DNA of 64,000 nt. It comes from Desulfofustis glycolicus DSM 9705 (GTDB lineage Bacteria; Desulfobacterota; Desulfobulbia; Desulfobulbales; Desulfocapsaceae). Below are positions 38,662 to 48,483 of the stretch, piece by piece. The number at the start of each line of letters is the position of its first letter. The first letter of the stretch is position 1. The translations under genes and the position numbers were made by a program. The notes under the pieces were generated by a model that worked only from the letters and a program-made list of their open reading frames with translations, was not told where the DNA came from and ran no database searches. The stretch spans positions 118,096 to 182,095 of the forward strand of contig NZ_FQXS01000003.1 of the NCBI RefSeq assembly GCF_900130015.1. The letters are read 5' to 3'.

Positions 38662-40097
38662 AACTGTCCTGTTCTATCAACGGAGTCGCTCGTACCATCG
38701 ATGTTTCCGCCAATCGCCGGACCGTCGACCTGCTGCGCGAGGACCTCGGCCTGACCGGTACCAAAGAAGGATGCGGCACCGGCGAGTGCGGTGCCTGTAC
38801 GATCCTGGTGGACGGCCGCAGTCGTCTCTCCTGCCTGATGTTGGCCGGCCAGCTTGAGGGACGCCGAATCACCACCATCGAAGGACTTGCCGAAACAGAG
38901 CAATTGCACCCGTTGCAGTCTTCCTTCGTCCGGCACGGCGCCGTGCAATGCGGTTTTTGCACGCCGGGCATGGTTCTGACCGCAACCGATCTGCTCGATC
39001 AGCAGCCCCATCCCGATCGGAGTGAAATTGCCCGGGCAATCAGCGGTAACATCTGCCGCTGTACCGGCTATCAGAAAATCATTGACGCCATCGAATATGC
39101 CGATAACCATTCACCGCCCGTCGCGGCTGCTCCGACTCCGGCACAGTCTCGGCAGCAGCGCGTGGAACAGGCGCACCCGACGCAAACCATCACGGATCGG
39201 CCGGTCTTCTTTCCGGAGTCGATCGACCAGCTGTGGCGGCTCATCGCCGCCCACCCCGACGCACGGCTCTTCTGCGGGGGCACCGACCTGCTGGTCTGGC
39301 TGCGGGCCCGGCGGGTCGATCCGCCCGCCCTGATCGGACTGGAGCGCCTCGACGAATTGCACACCATTGCTGCCACCGGCGATGCCATCCGGATCGGCGC
39401 CGCCACCAGCCACGCCGAGCTGCTCGCCAACCCGCTGATCACCGAGACCCTGCCGGTCCTGGCGCAGGCCCTGCAGCAGCTCGGTTCGCCGCATATCCGC
39501 CGCATGGGCACCATCGGCGGCAATCTCGTCACCGCCTCGCCTGCCGGCGACACGTTGCCGCCGCTGTCCGTTCTTGACGCGAGCGTCGATTTGGTGTCCG
39601 CCGACGGTAGCCGCATCTTGTCGTTGACCGACTTTATCAGCGGACCGGGAACGACCGCCCTTCTTCCCGGCGAAATCCTCCGCTCGGTTATCGTCCCGCT
39701 CCCGCCACCGAAGGCCTTCCATCATTTCGAAAAAGTCGGGCTCCGGTCGGCCCTGGCCTGCTCGGTGGCCAGCCTGGCCGCACTCATCGAACGCGCACAA
39801 GATGGAACCATCCGCCAGGTTCGTCTCGCCTGGGGCAGCGTCGGGCCGACGGTCACTCGTCTGCCGGAAATCGAGGCGGCCCTGCGCGGCGAGTCGCTCA
39901 ACGAGACGACATTCGCCGCTGTCCTGCCGGCTGTTCACCAAGCACTGTCACCGATCAGCGATGTCCGTGCCGGCGCCGATTACCGCCGTCAGGTCGCGGC
40001 GAATCTTCTCCTGCGGCTACCGGAGATGTTGAGCGAGTCGTCCGCACCGGCGCAGCGCCCAGCAGACACCGTTGCTGCGTCTCGGCGACTTGCTTGA
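38658..40097 (+). CDS. Molybdenum hydroxylase [2Fe-2S]/FAD subunit (fused small and medium subunits)
   Basis: A 479-residue fusion. Residues 1-155 are the two-cluster iron-sulfur subunit: plant-type cluster C39, C44, C47 and C59 (GCGTGECGAC) and the helical cluster C98, C101, C133 and C135 (CGFC, CRCTGY). A linker rich in Ala, Pro and Gln (150-185) leads to the FAD domain (PESIDQLWRLIAAHPDARLF, then GGTDLLVWL and MGTIGGNLVTASPAGDTLP) and the CODH-type C-terminal domain. It carries electrons from the molybdenum site to an acceptor. XdhA-type fusions exist in other proteobacteria; no XdhC maturation gene is visible here. Coding start overlaps the upstream stop. Confidence 0.9.
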   Translation: MKLSCSINGVARTIDVSANRRTVDLLREDLGLTGTKEGCGTGECGACTILVDGRSRLSCLMLAGQLEGRRITTIEGLAETEQLHPLQSSFVRHGAVQCGFCTPGMVLTATDLLDQQPHPDRSEIARAISGNICRCTGYQKIIDAIEYADNHSPPVAAAPTPAQSRQQRVEQAHPTQTITDRPVFFPESIDQLWRLIAAHPDARLFCGGTDLLVWLRARRVDPPALIGLERLDELHTIAATGDAIRIGAATSHAELLANPLITETLPVLAQALQQLGSPHIRRMGTIGGNLVTASPAGDTLPPLSVLDASVDLVSADGSRILSLTDFISGPGTTALLPGEILRSVIVPLPPPKAFHHFEKVGLRSALACSVASLAALIERAQDGTIRQVRLAWGSVGPTVTRLPEIEAALRGESLNETTFAAVLPAVHQALSPISDVRAGADYRRQVAANLLLRLPEMLSESSAPAQRPADTVAASRRLA

Positions 40098-40215
40098 GCA
40101 ACAAACCAGACTCCGACCCCAATGACAGAGCGGGCAGCCGGGTCTCTGCGTTTTTGCCTCCCTGGTTCTCTTGTCGATTGTGCTCGCTGTTGAGGTTGCC
40201 CGACCGGGAAAACGA

Positions 40216-41592
40216 TCAACGGCCAATCGCGTATCGCTGCATCTTGTTGTAGAGCGATCGCCTGGAAATTCCCAGCATCTCACTGGCGCGGCTGCGATTC
40301 TGACCGGCGTGTTCAAGGGTTAAGATAATCAATTCCTTTTCCACTTCCGCGATGGTCATACCGACGCGAATAGTCATTTTCGTGTCTTCGTTGCGATATT
40401 GGCTGATGCGCGGCGGGAGCTGCCGCAAATCGAGGATATCGCCGGTGGCGGAAATAACCGAGCGTTGGATAACGTTTTTCAGTTCCCGGACATTCCCGGG
40501 CCAGGGGTACGACTCAAGACAACTGATAAAACCGGGAGAGAGGCCGCGAATTGATTTCCCGAAGGTATCGCAGGCGTTCTTGATGAAATGATCGACCAGC
40601 AGGTGGATGTCCCCATGGCGCTCCCGTAGCGGGGGCATCGCCACATGAAGGACATCGAGACGATAATAGAGGTCTTCTCTGAAATTACCTTTCCGGATCT
40701 CTTCGGCCAGGTCGGCATTTGAGGCGGCGATCATCCTGACGTTTACGCCAATACTCCTCTGGCTGCCGATACGGCAATATTCGTTGGTCTCGAGCAACCG
40801 CAACAGACTGATCTGCATCTTTTCGTCGATCGTGGCAATTTCATCCATGAACACCGTGCCTCCTTCCGCCACCTCGAAGCAGCCCTTGCGCAGCGATGTC
40901 GCACCGGAAAAAGCACCTCGTTCATGCCCGAACAATTCACTGGCGACCAGGTCCGTCGGCAGCGCGCCGATGTGCACCGGCACGTAGGGGCCATGTGCCC
41001 GTGAACTGAGCTCATGAATGGCCAGCGCGGCAAGCTCCTTGCCGGTTCCGGTCTCCCCGGAGAGCAAGACCGGGATATCGGTGGCGGCGGCCTGGCGGAT
41101 CTGCCGATACACCTGGCGCATGGCGGTCGATCGCCCGATCATCCTTTCAAAGGTGGTCTTCTCTATCTCCGAGCGCAGCAGCAGGTTGGGCCCCAATTGC
41201 GGGCGCCGGGACAACGCCGTTTCGACGAGGAGTTTCAATTCCTCGTCGGTCACCGGTAGCAGAGAGTAGTGGAAGACCCCGGCCCGCAGGGCCTGATGGG
41301 CCATCTTCAGCCGCCCGGGAGGGGCAAAGAACAGGACAGGGGTGCCAGGGCACTTGACACAAATCAATTCCAGCAATTCCAAGGCATCATCGGGCTGCCG
41401 ATGGGCAACTGAACTGGAAAAAAGCATCAGATCGAAGGCCTCTCGCTCAAAGCGATCACCGACGTCATCAAGACTGCGCGCAAACGATAGAGAAATGCGC
41501 TCTTCTCCGAATATATCAATCACCTGCCGGGCAAGACCCCGCCCTTCATCGACACAGATGATTTTTATCTTCTCCGCTGTCTCGTCGCTCAT
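40216..41592 (-). CDS. Sigma-54-dependent transcriptional activator with degenerate receiver
   Basis: A 458-residue NtrC-family activator. The N-terminal 130 residues have a receiver-like fold, but the phospho-acceptor position lies in LMLFSSS (around residue 60, serine instead of aspartate), so phosphorylation control is unlikely. The AAA+ domain has Walker A G179-ETGTGKE and the sigma-54 contact loop as GAFSGA (226-231) instead of the usual GAFTGA, followed by GTVFMDEI. A Fis-type helix-turn-helix ends the protein (ASEMLGISRRSLYNKMQRY). It is single, convergent with the molybdenum hydroxylase operon and divergent from metK over 563 bases. It is a candidate for acting at sigma-54 promoters such as the one at 63499-63515. 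An AGGAT RBS precedes the ATG. Confidence 0.9.
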   Translation of the reverse strand: MSDETAEKIKIICVDEGRGLARQVIDIFGEERISLSFARSLDDVGDRFEREAFDLMLFSSSVAHRQPDDALELLELICVKCPGTPVLFFAPPGRLKMAHQALRAGVFHYSLLPVTDEELKLLVETALSRRPQLGPNLLLRSEIEKTTFERMIGRSTAMRQVYRQIRQAAATDIPVLLSGETGTGKELAALAIHELSSRAHGPYVPVHIGALPTDLVASELFGHERGAFSGATSLRKGCFEVAEGGTVFMDEIATIDEKMQISLLRLLETNEYCRIGSQRSIGVNVRMIAASNADLAEEIRKGNFREDLYYRLDVLHVAMPPLRERHGDIHLLVDHFIKNACDTFGKSIRGLSPGFISCLESYPWPGNVRELKNVIQRSVISATGDILDLRQLPPRISQYRNEDTKMTIRVGMTIAEVEKELIILTLEHAGQNRSRASEMLGISRRSLYNKMQRYAIGR

Positions 41593-42155
41593 CGATCCTG
41601 TTCGTTCAGGGAATGTGTCCGTTTGTATAATTTTTGCGCAAATCGACTCATCTTTCCACCCTCTGGGCTATCGTCTCGTGGTGGAGTTTTAACATTGTTT
41701 GCGAATATTACAAGTAGGTCATCGGAAATGAATAATGACCGTTCTTCCCCGTCTGGCGTGGGCGCGCACCAAGCCTTGTCGAGAAGTGAAGGAACGATCA
41801 TGATTTGAGCATATTTTTTACACTATCCGGTGTTGTGAAGGATTGGCTGGTAGTTTTCTGCCCAGCACCCGCCGAATCGCCGTCACTTCCCGGCAACGAC
41901 TCCTGCCGGCCGCACGGGGTCTCAGTTATTTATTATGATCTCCATAAAGTTCGGATGACCGCGCCGGTTGCGAACTTATTGAAGCTTGTCCGGTCGGTGA
42001 AAACGGAGAGCTTTTCCGTTGGTTGAGGGCCGATCGTAGCGATATGCGTTGTTGGTATACTTTTTGCTTATCTGATCCGGATACGCTTGAGCTTCCCCGG
42101 TCCCGCCGCACCTGGTGGGCCGCAACCACGACACCTATTTCAGGAGAAACATAGT
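41593..42155. other. 563-base intergenic region upstream of metK
   Basis: This long leader separates the sigma-54 activator from metK. It has AT-rich blocks near 41690-41740 and 41805-41825 and a TATACT word at 42057-42062 that could be a -10 box, but no -35 match was seen. I looked for a SAM-type riboswitch and could not recognise one by eye. No small gene is convincing. Confidence 0.4.
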
Positions 42156-43361
42156 ATGAGCAAATTGCACAACAAACATGTCTTTACCAGCGAATCGGTC
42201 AGCGAAGGACACCCGGACAAGGTATGCGATCAGGTCTCGGATGCCGTTCTCGACGCCTGCCTCGCCGTCGATCCCGACAGCAGGGTTGCCTGCGAAACGG
42301 CAGTGACCACCAACTTTCTGATTAACCTTGGCGAGATAACGTGCAGCGGATGGGAGCAGATCGATCCGGAAAAAATTGCCCGCCAGGTCGTCAGGGAGAT
42401 CGGTTACGACAACGAAGAGCTGTTGTTTTCCAGCGACAACTTCGAGTATCTGTGCCGCATTCATTCCCAATCTGGCGATATCGCGCAGGGCGTCAGCGAA
42501 GGCGAAGGGCTTTTTAAAGAACAGGGCGCGGGCGACCAGGGCATGATGTTCGGTTATGCCACCTCGGCCACACCATCTTTGATGCCGGCCCCCATCCATT
42601 ACAGTCATCGACTGCTGGAACACCTGCAGGCTATTCGCAAGAGCGGACAGATCGGCTATCTTCGTCCCGACGCCAAGACCCAGGTCTCGGTTCTCCATGA
42701 GAACGGCGCACCGGCTCGCATCACCTCCGTTGTCATCTCCCAGCAAACAGACGAGATCCCGTTGTCGAAAATCCGGGCAGACCTGATCGAGATCAGTCGT
42801 CAGTTCCTCGCCCCGTCCGGACTACTCGACAATGCCACCGAATTCTATATCAACCCAACCGGCAAATTCGTTATCGGCGGTCCCCACGGCGATGCCGGCC
42901 TGACCGGAAGAAAAATCATCGTCGACACATATGGCGGCGTCGGCTGCCACGGCGGCGGCGCCTTCAGTGGCAAGGATCCTTCCAAGGTTGACCGGTCCGC
43001 CGCCTATTACGCGCGCTATGCAGCAAAAAATATTGTCGCCGCCGGGATCGCCGACAAATGCGAGATCCAAGTGGCCTATGCAATCGGCATTGCCCGGCCG
43101 CTCTCCATCAATGTCGACACCTTCGGCACCGGCAAAGTCGACGACGAACAGATCCAGGAGGTCCTCGAATCAGAAGAGCTGTTCAACTTCAGGCCGGCGG
43201 CAATCATCAACGATCTGCACCTCACCGAACCCGACGGCTGGAGCTACCGCGACACCTCCGTGGCCGGACATTTCGGCAGAGACAAGTTCTCCTGGGAACG
43301 AACCGACCGGGTTCAGGCCCTGCAGGAGGCCCTCGGCGTTGCCGTCATGCAGGTCGCCTGA
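42156..43361 (+). CDS. metK: S-adenosylmethionine synthetase
   Basis: A 401-residue enzyme that makes SAM from methionine and ATP. It has the opening VFTSESVSEGHPDKVCDQVSDA, the GAGDQGMMFGYA loop with its phosphate-binding role, and GGPHGDAGLTGRKIIVDTYG with a GGGAFSGKDPSKVDRSAAY block. These are all strongly conserved MetK segments. The ATG at 42156 has CAGGAG 9 bases upstream; a further in-frame start at 42087 lacks both an RBS and homology. It is the first gene of a unit with ahcY and two methyltransferases, so SAM made here is probably used by the neighbours. Length is normal. Confidence 0.96.
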   Translation: MSKLHNKHVFTSESVSEGHPDKVCDQVSDAVLDACLAVDPDSRVACETAVTTNFLINLGEITCSGWEQIDPEKIARQVVREIGYDNEELLFSSDNFEYLCRIHSQSGDIAQGVSEGEGLFKEQGAGDQGMMFGYATSATPSLMPAPIHYSHRLLEHLQAIRKSGQIGYLRPDAKTQVSVLHENGAPARITSVVISQQTDEIPLSKIRADLIEISRQFLAPSGLLDNATEFYINPTGKFVIGGPHGDAGLTGRKIIVDTYGGVGCHGGGAFSGKDPSKVDRSAAYYARYAAKNIVAAGIADKCEIQVAYAIGIARPLSINVDTFGTGKVDDEQIQEVLESEELFNFRPAAIINDLHLTEPDGWSYRDTSVAGHFGRDKFSWERTDRVQALQEALGVAVMQVA

Positions 43362-43509
43362 ATACAGGACGTCCCCCGGATGCCGTGCCGGCGGCCCAAC
43401 CACTGCCGGCCGGCCTTCGCACTAGGGTGCAGCATCCCCGAGGTGAACAAACCTCATCTCAAAAGTGGCGAAGCAGCACGTTTATCTCATGAACCAACAA
43501 GGAATACTC

Positions 43510-45003
43510 ATGAACGCTATCAGTGAAACAGATGCTCCAAACCATAACGATCGACTGACCCCGATTTCGACCATCGTCGCTTCTGGCGACTCCATCCCGA
43601 ATGATGATTTTCGGGTCGCCGATATCTCGCTGGCCGACTGGGGACGCCGCGAAATCGACATCGCCGAGCAAGAGATGCCGGGCCTGATGGCGACCCGGGA
43701 AAAATACGGCCCGCAGAAACCCTTGCAGGGTGTCCGTATCATGGGCAGCCTACATATGACCATCCAGACCGCGGTGTTGATCGAAACCCTCACCGCGCTC
43801 GGCGCCGATGTCCGCTGGGCGAGCTGCAATATTTTCTCGACACAGGACCATGCCGCAGCGGCCATCGCCCGTGCGGGAGTACCGGTCTTTGCCTGGAAAG
43901 GTGAGACCCTGGAAGAATACTGGTGGTGTACGCTGAGGGCCATGACCTGGCCGAACGGCAGCACGCCGCAGCTCATCGTGGACGACGGTGGTGACGCCAC
44001 CCTGTTGATGCACATGGGCTTTGGCGGCGAAGAAGACCCGTCCCGTCTCGCGGCAGCCACCGACAACAAGGAACAGCAGGTCATCAAGCGCCTCCTGCAG
44101 GAAGTCCAGCAGGCCGATGAAGGCTTCTGGCACCGGGCTGTTGCACAATGGCGAGGTGTCTCCGAAGAAACGACCACCGGCGTGCATCGACTCTATCACA
44201 TGCAAAAAGACGGTTCCCTGCTGGTTCCGGCCATCAACGTCAACGATTCGGTGACCAAATCAAAATTCGACAATGTCTACGGCTGCCGCCATTCACTGGT
44301 CGACGGCATCTGCCGGGCCATGGATGTCATGCTGGCCGGCAAGACCGCTATGATCTGCGGCTTCGGCGATGTCGGCAAAGGATCCGCTGACTCACTGGCA
44401 GGACAGAAATGCCGCATCCTGGTTTCGGAAGTCGACCCAATCTGTGCCCTGCAGGCCTGCATGGCGGGATACACCGTCTGCCGGGTCGAGGACGCTCTCA
44501 AGACAGCGGATATCTTTGTCACCACCACCGGTAACAGGGACATCATCACCGCCGAGCACATGAGCGGTATGAAGGACCAGGCCATTGTCTGCAACATCGG
44601 TCACTTCGACAACGAGATAGAGGTGGACCGGCTCAACAAGTGGCCCGGAATCACCAAGGTCCAGGTAAAACCCCAGGTAGACAAATACACCTTCCCGGAC
44701 GGTCATTGTATCTACCTGCTGGCGGAAGGGCGCCTGGTCAACCTGGGATGTGCCACCGGCCACCCGAGTTTCGTCATGTCCAACAGCTTCACCAACCAAG
44801 TGCTGGCCCAGATCGATCTCTGGCAGAATCGGGAAACACGGCAGGTCGGCGTAGCAACCCTCGACAAGAAACTCGATGAAGAGGTGGCCCGGCTGCATCT
44901 CGATAAACTGGGCGCCGTCCTGACCGAGATGAGCCAGGAGCAGGCCGACTATATCGGTGTCCCGGTCGATGGACCGTATAAAACGGACCACTACCGTTAT
45001 TAA
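43510..45003 (+). CDS. ahcY: S-adenosylhomocysteine hydrolase
   Basis: A 497-residue NAD-dependent enzyme that splits S-adenosylhomocysteine into adenosine and homocysteine, relieving product inhibition of methyltransferases. Family segments are seen in order: [25 protein letters not shown], a [11 protein letters not shown] region, the NAD-binding [11 protein letters not shown] and the C-terminal KTDHYRY. It is of the longer bacterial type. The ATG at 43510 has AAGGA 7 bases upstream; the in-frame GTG at 43465 and ATG at 43489 lack an RBS. It follows metK by 148 bases and precedes two methyltransferase genes, completing a small SAM cycle. I looked for an SAH riboswitch in the metK-ahcY gap and found no match. 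Confidence 0.96.
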   Translation: MNAISETDAPNHNDRLTPISTIVASGDSIPNDDFRVADISLADWGRREIDIAEQEMPGLMATREKYGPQKPLQGVRIMGSLHMTIQTAVLIETLTALGADVRWASCNIFSTQDHAAAAIARAGVPVFAWKGETLEEYWWCTLRAMTWPNGSTPQLIVDDGGDATLLMHMGFGGEEDPSRLAAATDNKEQQVIKRLLQEVQQADEGFWHRAVAQWRGVSEETTTGVHRLYHMQKDGSLLVPAINVNDSVTKSKFDNVYGCRHSLVDGICRAMDVMLAGKTAMICGFGDVGKGSADSLAGQKCRILVSEVDPICALQACMAGYTVCRVEDALKTADIFVTTTGNRDIITAEHMSGMKDQAIVCNIGHFDNEIEVDRLNKWPGITKVQVKPQVDKYTFPDGHCIYLLAEGRLVNLGCATGHPSFVMSNSFTNQVLAQIDLWQNRETRQVGVATLDKKLDEEVARLHLDKLGAVLTEMSQEQADYIGVPVDGPYKTDHYRY

Positions 45004-45085
45004 CACTCCTCACATATCGCCGGGGAGAAAACAGACGCCAAGTCCATGCCCGGCAACACTCGTCAAAATCTGCACCGGAGGAACC

Positions 45086-45718
45086 ATGACCCAGGAAACC
45101 CCACAACTATGGAAAGATACCTACGAAGCTTCGACACCGGAGGAACTGCTGGCCGCCTACGGCAAATGGGCCCACCTTTATGACCGGGACACCCTTGAGG
45201 TTATGGGCTATGTCGGTCCCCAGGTAGCCGCCGATATGCTCGACGTTCACCTGCCGGCCACCGACAGCAGAGTCCTCGACGCCGGCTGCGGCACCGGGTT
45301 GGTTGGAGAAATATTGAACCAGCTGGGCTACGAGCATGTCGATGCGATGGATTTTTCCGCCGACATGCTCAGCGAAGCGGAAAAAAAAGCGGTCTACCGC
45401 AGGCTCTACCGGGAAGACATGAACGGCAGGCTGAATCTTCCAGACAACAGTTACGATGCCACCATCTGTGTCGGCACCTTCACCTTCGCCCACGTCGGAC
45501 CGCATGCCTTTGATGAATTGGTCCGTATCACCCGTCCCGGTGGACATATCTGTTTCACCATCAGAGACGGAGCCTACCAGCAATACGGCTATCGCCGGAA
45601 GATGCTGGGATTGGAAGCGGCCCGCCACTGGCAGCTCCAGGAACTGCGCGAGGAAGATTATCTCGTCAAGGAAAACGTCACCGCCAAATTCTGCACGTAT
45701 CAGGTCTTGACCGGATAA
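45086..45718 (+). CDS. Class I SAM-dependent methyltransferase (METTL27-like), copy 1
   Basis: A 210-residue methyltransferase. SAM-binding motif I is LDAGCGTGLVGE (65-76); motif II acidic residue is in VDAMDFSADML, and a post-motif RITRPGGHICFTIRDG is present. It is short, with no substrate domain, and resembles the METTL27/Williams-Beuren group. The adjacent gene at 45796 is a paralogue with the same motifs and the same C-terminal TYQV ending. An ideal RBS GGAGGAACC precedes the ATG. Position directly after metK and ahcY strongly suggests that the pair carries out the main methylation served by this SAM module. Substrate is unknown; a small metabolite such as an osmolyte precursor is one guess. 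Confidence 0.85.
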   Translation: MTQETPQLWKDTYEASTPEELLAAYGKWAHLYDRDTLEVMGYVGPQVAADMLDVHLPATDSRVLDAGCGTGLVGEILNQLGYEHVDAMDFSADMLSEAEKKAVYRRLYREDMNGRLNLPDNSYDATICVGTFTFAHVGPHAFDELVRITRPGGHICFTIRDGAYQQYGYRRKMLGLEAARHWQLQELREEDYLVKENVTAKFCTYQVLTG

Positions 45719-45795
45719 CCCCGGACGGTGCCGATGGCACGGTCCGCCCGCGTCGCATCACCGCTCATTCGCTCAACTCAGCAAAGGAGTACCTC

Positions 45796-46422
45796 ATGGT
45801 CAGCGAGAACAAGACCCTCAATAAAGTTTATACCGCCAAGAATCACCAACAACTCATGGATGCCTACAAGGAGTGGGCCACCGATTACGAAAGCGATACG
45901 GTCAACCGTTTCGGCTATGTGGCCCATGTCGCGTCAGCGGAGGCCCTGGACAAGGTACTGCAAGACAAAGAGGCCGCCATCCTTGATGCCGGCTGCGGCA
46001 CCGGGCTGGTTGGAGAAGAACTGGTCAGGCGCGGCTACACCGCCATCGATGCTCTTGACTACTCAAGGGAAATGCTTGAAGAAGCCAGACGGAAAAATAT
46101 CTATCGCCGCCATCTCCAGGCAGATTTGAGTAAACCGCTCGATTTTGAAGAAAACACCTACGATGCAGTCGTCTGTGCCGGCACCTTCACCTACGGTCAC
46201 GTCAAGGCACACGCTTTTGACGAGCTGGTCCGTATCACCAGACCAGGCGGTATCATCTGCTTCACGATCCGCGAGGGTGCCTATGAAGATTACGGCTATC
46301 GTCAACGGATGATCGAATTGGAGCAACAGCAGGCCTGGGAGCTGCTCGGCATGGAAAATGCCGACTACCTGAAGAACGAAGGTATCACGTGCAAGATGTG
46401 CACCTATCAGGTGACCGGCTGA
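45796..46422 (+). CDS. Class I SAM-dependent methyltransferase (METTL27-like), copy 2
   Basis: A 208-residue paralogue of the upstream enzyme, clearly related over its whole length (LDAGCGTGLVGEELVRRGYTA motif I, IDALDYSREMLEEAR, AGTFTYGHVKAHAFDELVRI, RPGGIICFTIREGAYEDYGY). The two probably arose by tandem duplication and then diverged, so they may work in sequence on one substrate or as a heterodimer. RBS AAAGGAG precedes the ATG. A 77-base gap separates the copies. After this gene the operon ends against the convergent hybrid kinase gene. Substrate cannot be derived from sequence. Confidence 0.85.
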   Translation: MVSENKTLNKVYTAKNHQQLMDAYKEWATDYESDTVNRFGYVAHVASAEALDKVLQDKEAAILDAGCGTGLVGEELVRRGYTAIDALDYSREMLEEARRKNIYRRHLQADLSKPLDFEENTYDAVVCAGTFTYGHVKAHAFDELVRITRPGGIICFTIREGAYEDYGYRQRMIELEQQQAWELLGMENADYLKNEGITCKMCTYQVTG

Positions 46423-46488
46423 CGGGGCAAAATGCAGGAGACGGTGCCGCAGCTCCCGCAGCCGTTACCTGACGGACAACCGCCCCCC

Positions 46489-47988
46489 TTACGAAGCGAC
46501 GGTCGCGTTTTGTCCGGCAACCGCTTCGCTGATCGGAAAGCTGAGAATGAACATAGTCCCCTGACCGGGCCTCGATTGAACATCAATATAGCCTTGGTGC
46601 GCCTCGACGACTTCCTTGACCAGCGACAAACCGAGCCCCGAACCGGTGATATGGCGGGTGGCCTTACCTTTTACCCGATAAAATCGGTCGAAGATGTGGG
46701 ACAGATCGTCCGGATTGATACCGATCCCGGAATCTTTGAAGAGCAGGTTGGCAAAGCCCCCGGAAACGGTCGTGGAAATATCCAGCCGACCGCCTTCCGG
46801 CGTATACTTGACCGCGTTGGAAACGATATTCATGATGGCGGTGCGCATATGGTCATAATCGACATTGAACCGCCAAGGCTCCGGGCAAGGGGTGAAGCTG
46901 ACCTCGATCTTTTTTGCTTCGGCCTGGGGCCGCATCACCTCGACGATCTCCTCGATCAATTCATGGCCGCTGGTCGGTTCGAGATTGAATACCACGGTAC
47001 CGCTCTCCAGCTTTGACAGGTTGAGCAGGTTTTCGATGAGCCGCAGTAGGTCCCGGGTGCGCACGGTCATCCGGCTGTGCAGTTGATGACAGGAAAAATC
47101 CGCCTCGTGCGGGCAGTCCATCTGAAGCGCGTAGATCATCTGCTCGATGGAAGCGAGCGGCGATTTGAGTTCGTGAGCGACCATCGCGACGAAATCGGAC
47201 TTCATCTGATCGATTTCCTTCAGCGTCGAGATATCTTCAAACGTCGTCACCGACCCGAGAATCATCCCCGACGACGACATCACCGGAGCGCAGTGGGCCC
47301 TCAGGCAGCGGCGGGAAACGGTGCCGGCGGCGCATTCCCGGGTAACCACCCGACCGTTGTCGATGGCCTCCCGCACCATCTGCACCACTGCCGGATCACT
47401 GATCGAGTCGGCCAGCGGCTTGCCAATCACCGGGTCGGTCTGGATCTCGAGCAGCTTGATGGCTGCGGGGTTATGGTGAACAACGACGCTTGCCGGATCG
47501 GTGATCAGCACCGCTTCGACCATACAGCCGAACACCGTCTTGAGCAGGCTTTTTTCTTTCTGGATCGCTTCCAGGCTCAGCGTCCGCTCCTCGCGCAAAC
47601 GCTCCGTTTCGGCCTCAAGACGGAGCTTGTCGACGGCACGCTCGACGACAATGCGGATATAGTCGGGGGTAAACGGCTTGCCGACGAAATCGAATGCGCC
47701 CTGCTTCATCGCCGTCACCGCTTTGGAGACGGTGGCAAAGCCGGTGATAACGATCACCTGGATCGACGGCCGGTGCTCGCGGATCCAGTCGAGTACGGTA
47801 AAACCGTCGATGCCCGGCATCATCAGATCGAGCAACACTACCTCGTAACCGTTCTGCTCGATCATCGAAAGGCCGCTCTCGCCGCTGTCGGCTTTGGCGA
47901 TCTGATACCCCCTGCCGGCCAACGATCGCTCGACGCCGTCGCGAATCACCTTTTCATCATCGATGATCAGAATACGCATGGTGTCCAT
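46489..47988 (-). CDS. Hybrid histidine kinase: receiver - PAS - HisKA - HATPase
   Basis: About 499 residues. A CheY-like receiver comes first (acidic DDE near 12-14, phospho-acceptor aspartate in VVLLDLMMPG, lysine in FVGKPF). A PAS domain follows (residues about 150-255), then HisKA with the histidine in MVAHELKSPLAS and an HATPase with GSGLGLSLVKEV. No membrane segment exists, so it is cytoplasmic. The start at 47988 is preferred over the ATG at 47994 because GGGAG lies 7 bases upstream of it. This is the last gene of the MetF-Hdr operon, behind a single-domain regulator. A receiver-first kinase of this kind often takes a phosphate from another kinase, here plausibly the PAS kinase at 55681. 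Confidence 0.88.
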   Translation of the reverse strand: MDTMRILIIDDEKVIRDGVERSLAGRGYQIAKADSGESGLSMIEQNGYEVVLLDLMMPGIDGFTVLDWIREHRPSIQVIVITGFATVSKAVTAMKQGAFDFVGKPFTPDYIRIVVERAVDKLRLEAETERLREERTLSLEAIQKEKSLLKTVFGCMVEAVLITDPASVVVHHNPAAIKLLEIQTDPVIGKPLADSISDPAVVQMVREAIDNGRVVTRECAAGTVSRRCLRAHCAPVMSSSGMILGSVTTFEDISTLKEIDQMKSDFVAMVAHELKSPLASIEQMIYALQMDCPHEADFSCHQLHSRMTVRTRDLLRLIENLLNLSKLESGTVVFNLEPTSGHELIEEIVEVMRPQAEAKKIEVSFTPCPEPWRFNVDYDHMRTAIMNIVSNAVKYTPEGGRLDISTTVSGGFANLLFKDSGIGINPDDLSHIFDRFYRVKGKATRHITGSGLGLSLVKEVVEAHQGYIDVQSRPGQGTMFILSFPISEAVAGQNATVAS

Positions 47989-48059
47989 GCTCATCTCCCT
48001 GAAGCCGGAAACTTATGCCGCCTTTGCCGTGCCGGGTATCTTGTCACCCCCGTAGCCGG

Positions 48060-48446
48060 TCAACTCAGCCAGCTCTTGACCCGGTCGAGCAGCTCGTCGG
48101 GCTCGACCGGCTTGGGCATATAATCCTCGGCCTCGCTCTCCAGCATGTCCCGGTGGGTATAGGTACTGGTGGCGACGCGATCGGCCACCGCCGTCAGCAG
48201 GATGATCGGAATATCGCTGGTACTCTCGTCGGCCTTGAGTTTGGCACAGGCCTCATGGCCATTCATCACCGGCATCATCACATCGAGCACGATCAGGTCG
48301 GGCCGTTGCTCGGCTACCGCATCGAGTCCCTCCTTGCCGTCGTAGGCGACGTTGACGTCGTAACCGCCTTTTTCAAGAATGACTTTTACCGCCGCGACAA
48401 AATCCGGGTCATCGTCCACCAGTAGAATCAGCTTCTTCTGAGTCAT
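48060..48446 (-). CDS. Single-domain response regulator (CheY-like)
   Basis: A 128-residue receiver with no output domain. Acidic residues D11-D13 (LVDDDPD), phospho-acceptor D55 (IVLDVMMP), a threonine in LLTAV and lysine in YMPKPVEP are all in place. A strong RBS (AAAGGAGG) selects the ATG at 48446; the longer upstream frame has no family sequence. It lies 37 bases after metF and 71 before the hybrid kinase, and should act as a phosphate shuttle or protein-protein switch in the same regulatory chain. Confidence 0.88.
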   Translation of the reverse strand: MTQKKLILLVDDDPDFVAAVKVILEKGGYDVNVAYDGKEGLDAVAEQRPDLIVLDVMMPVMNGHEACAKLKADESTSDIPIILLTAVADRVATSTYTHRDMLESEAEDYMPKPVEPDELLDRVKSWLS

Positions 48447-48483
48447 GAATTTCCTCCTTTGGATGGTATGCTCCGATGCGTGA

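Noticed and set aside
41593..42155. SAM riboswitch in the long metK leader
   Set aside because: No recognisable SAM-I, II or III core by eye; a covariance-model search would be decisive.
43362..43509. SAH riboswitch in the metK-ahcY gap
   Set aside because: I looked for the conserved GAGGAGCGCUGC core and could not find it; only a GC-rich hairpin-like stretch is present.
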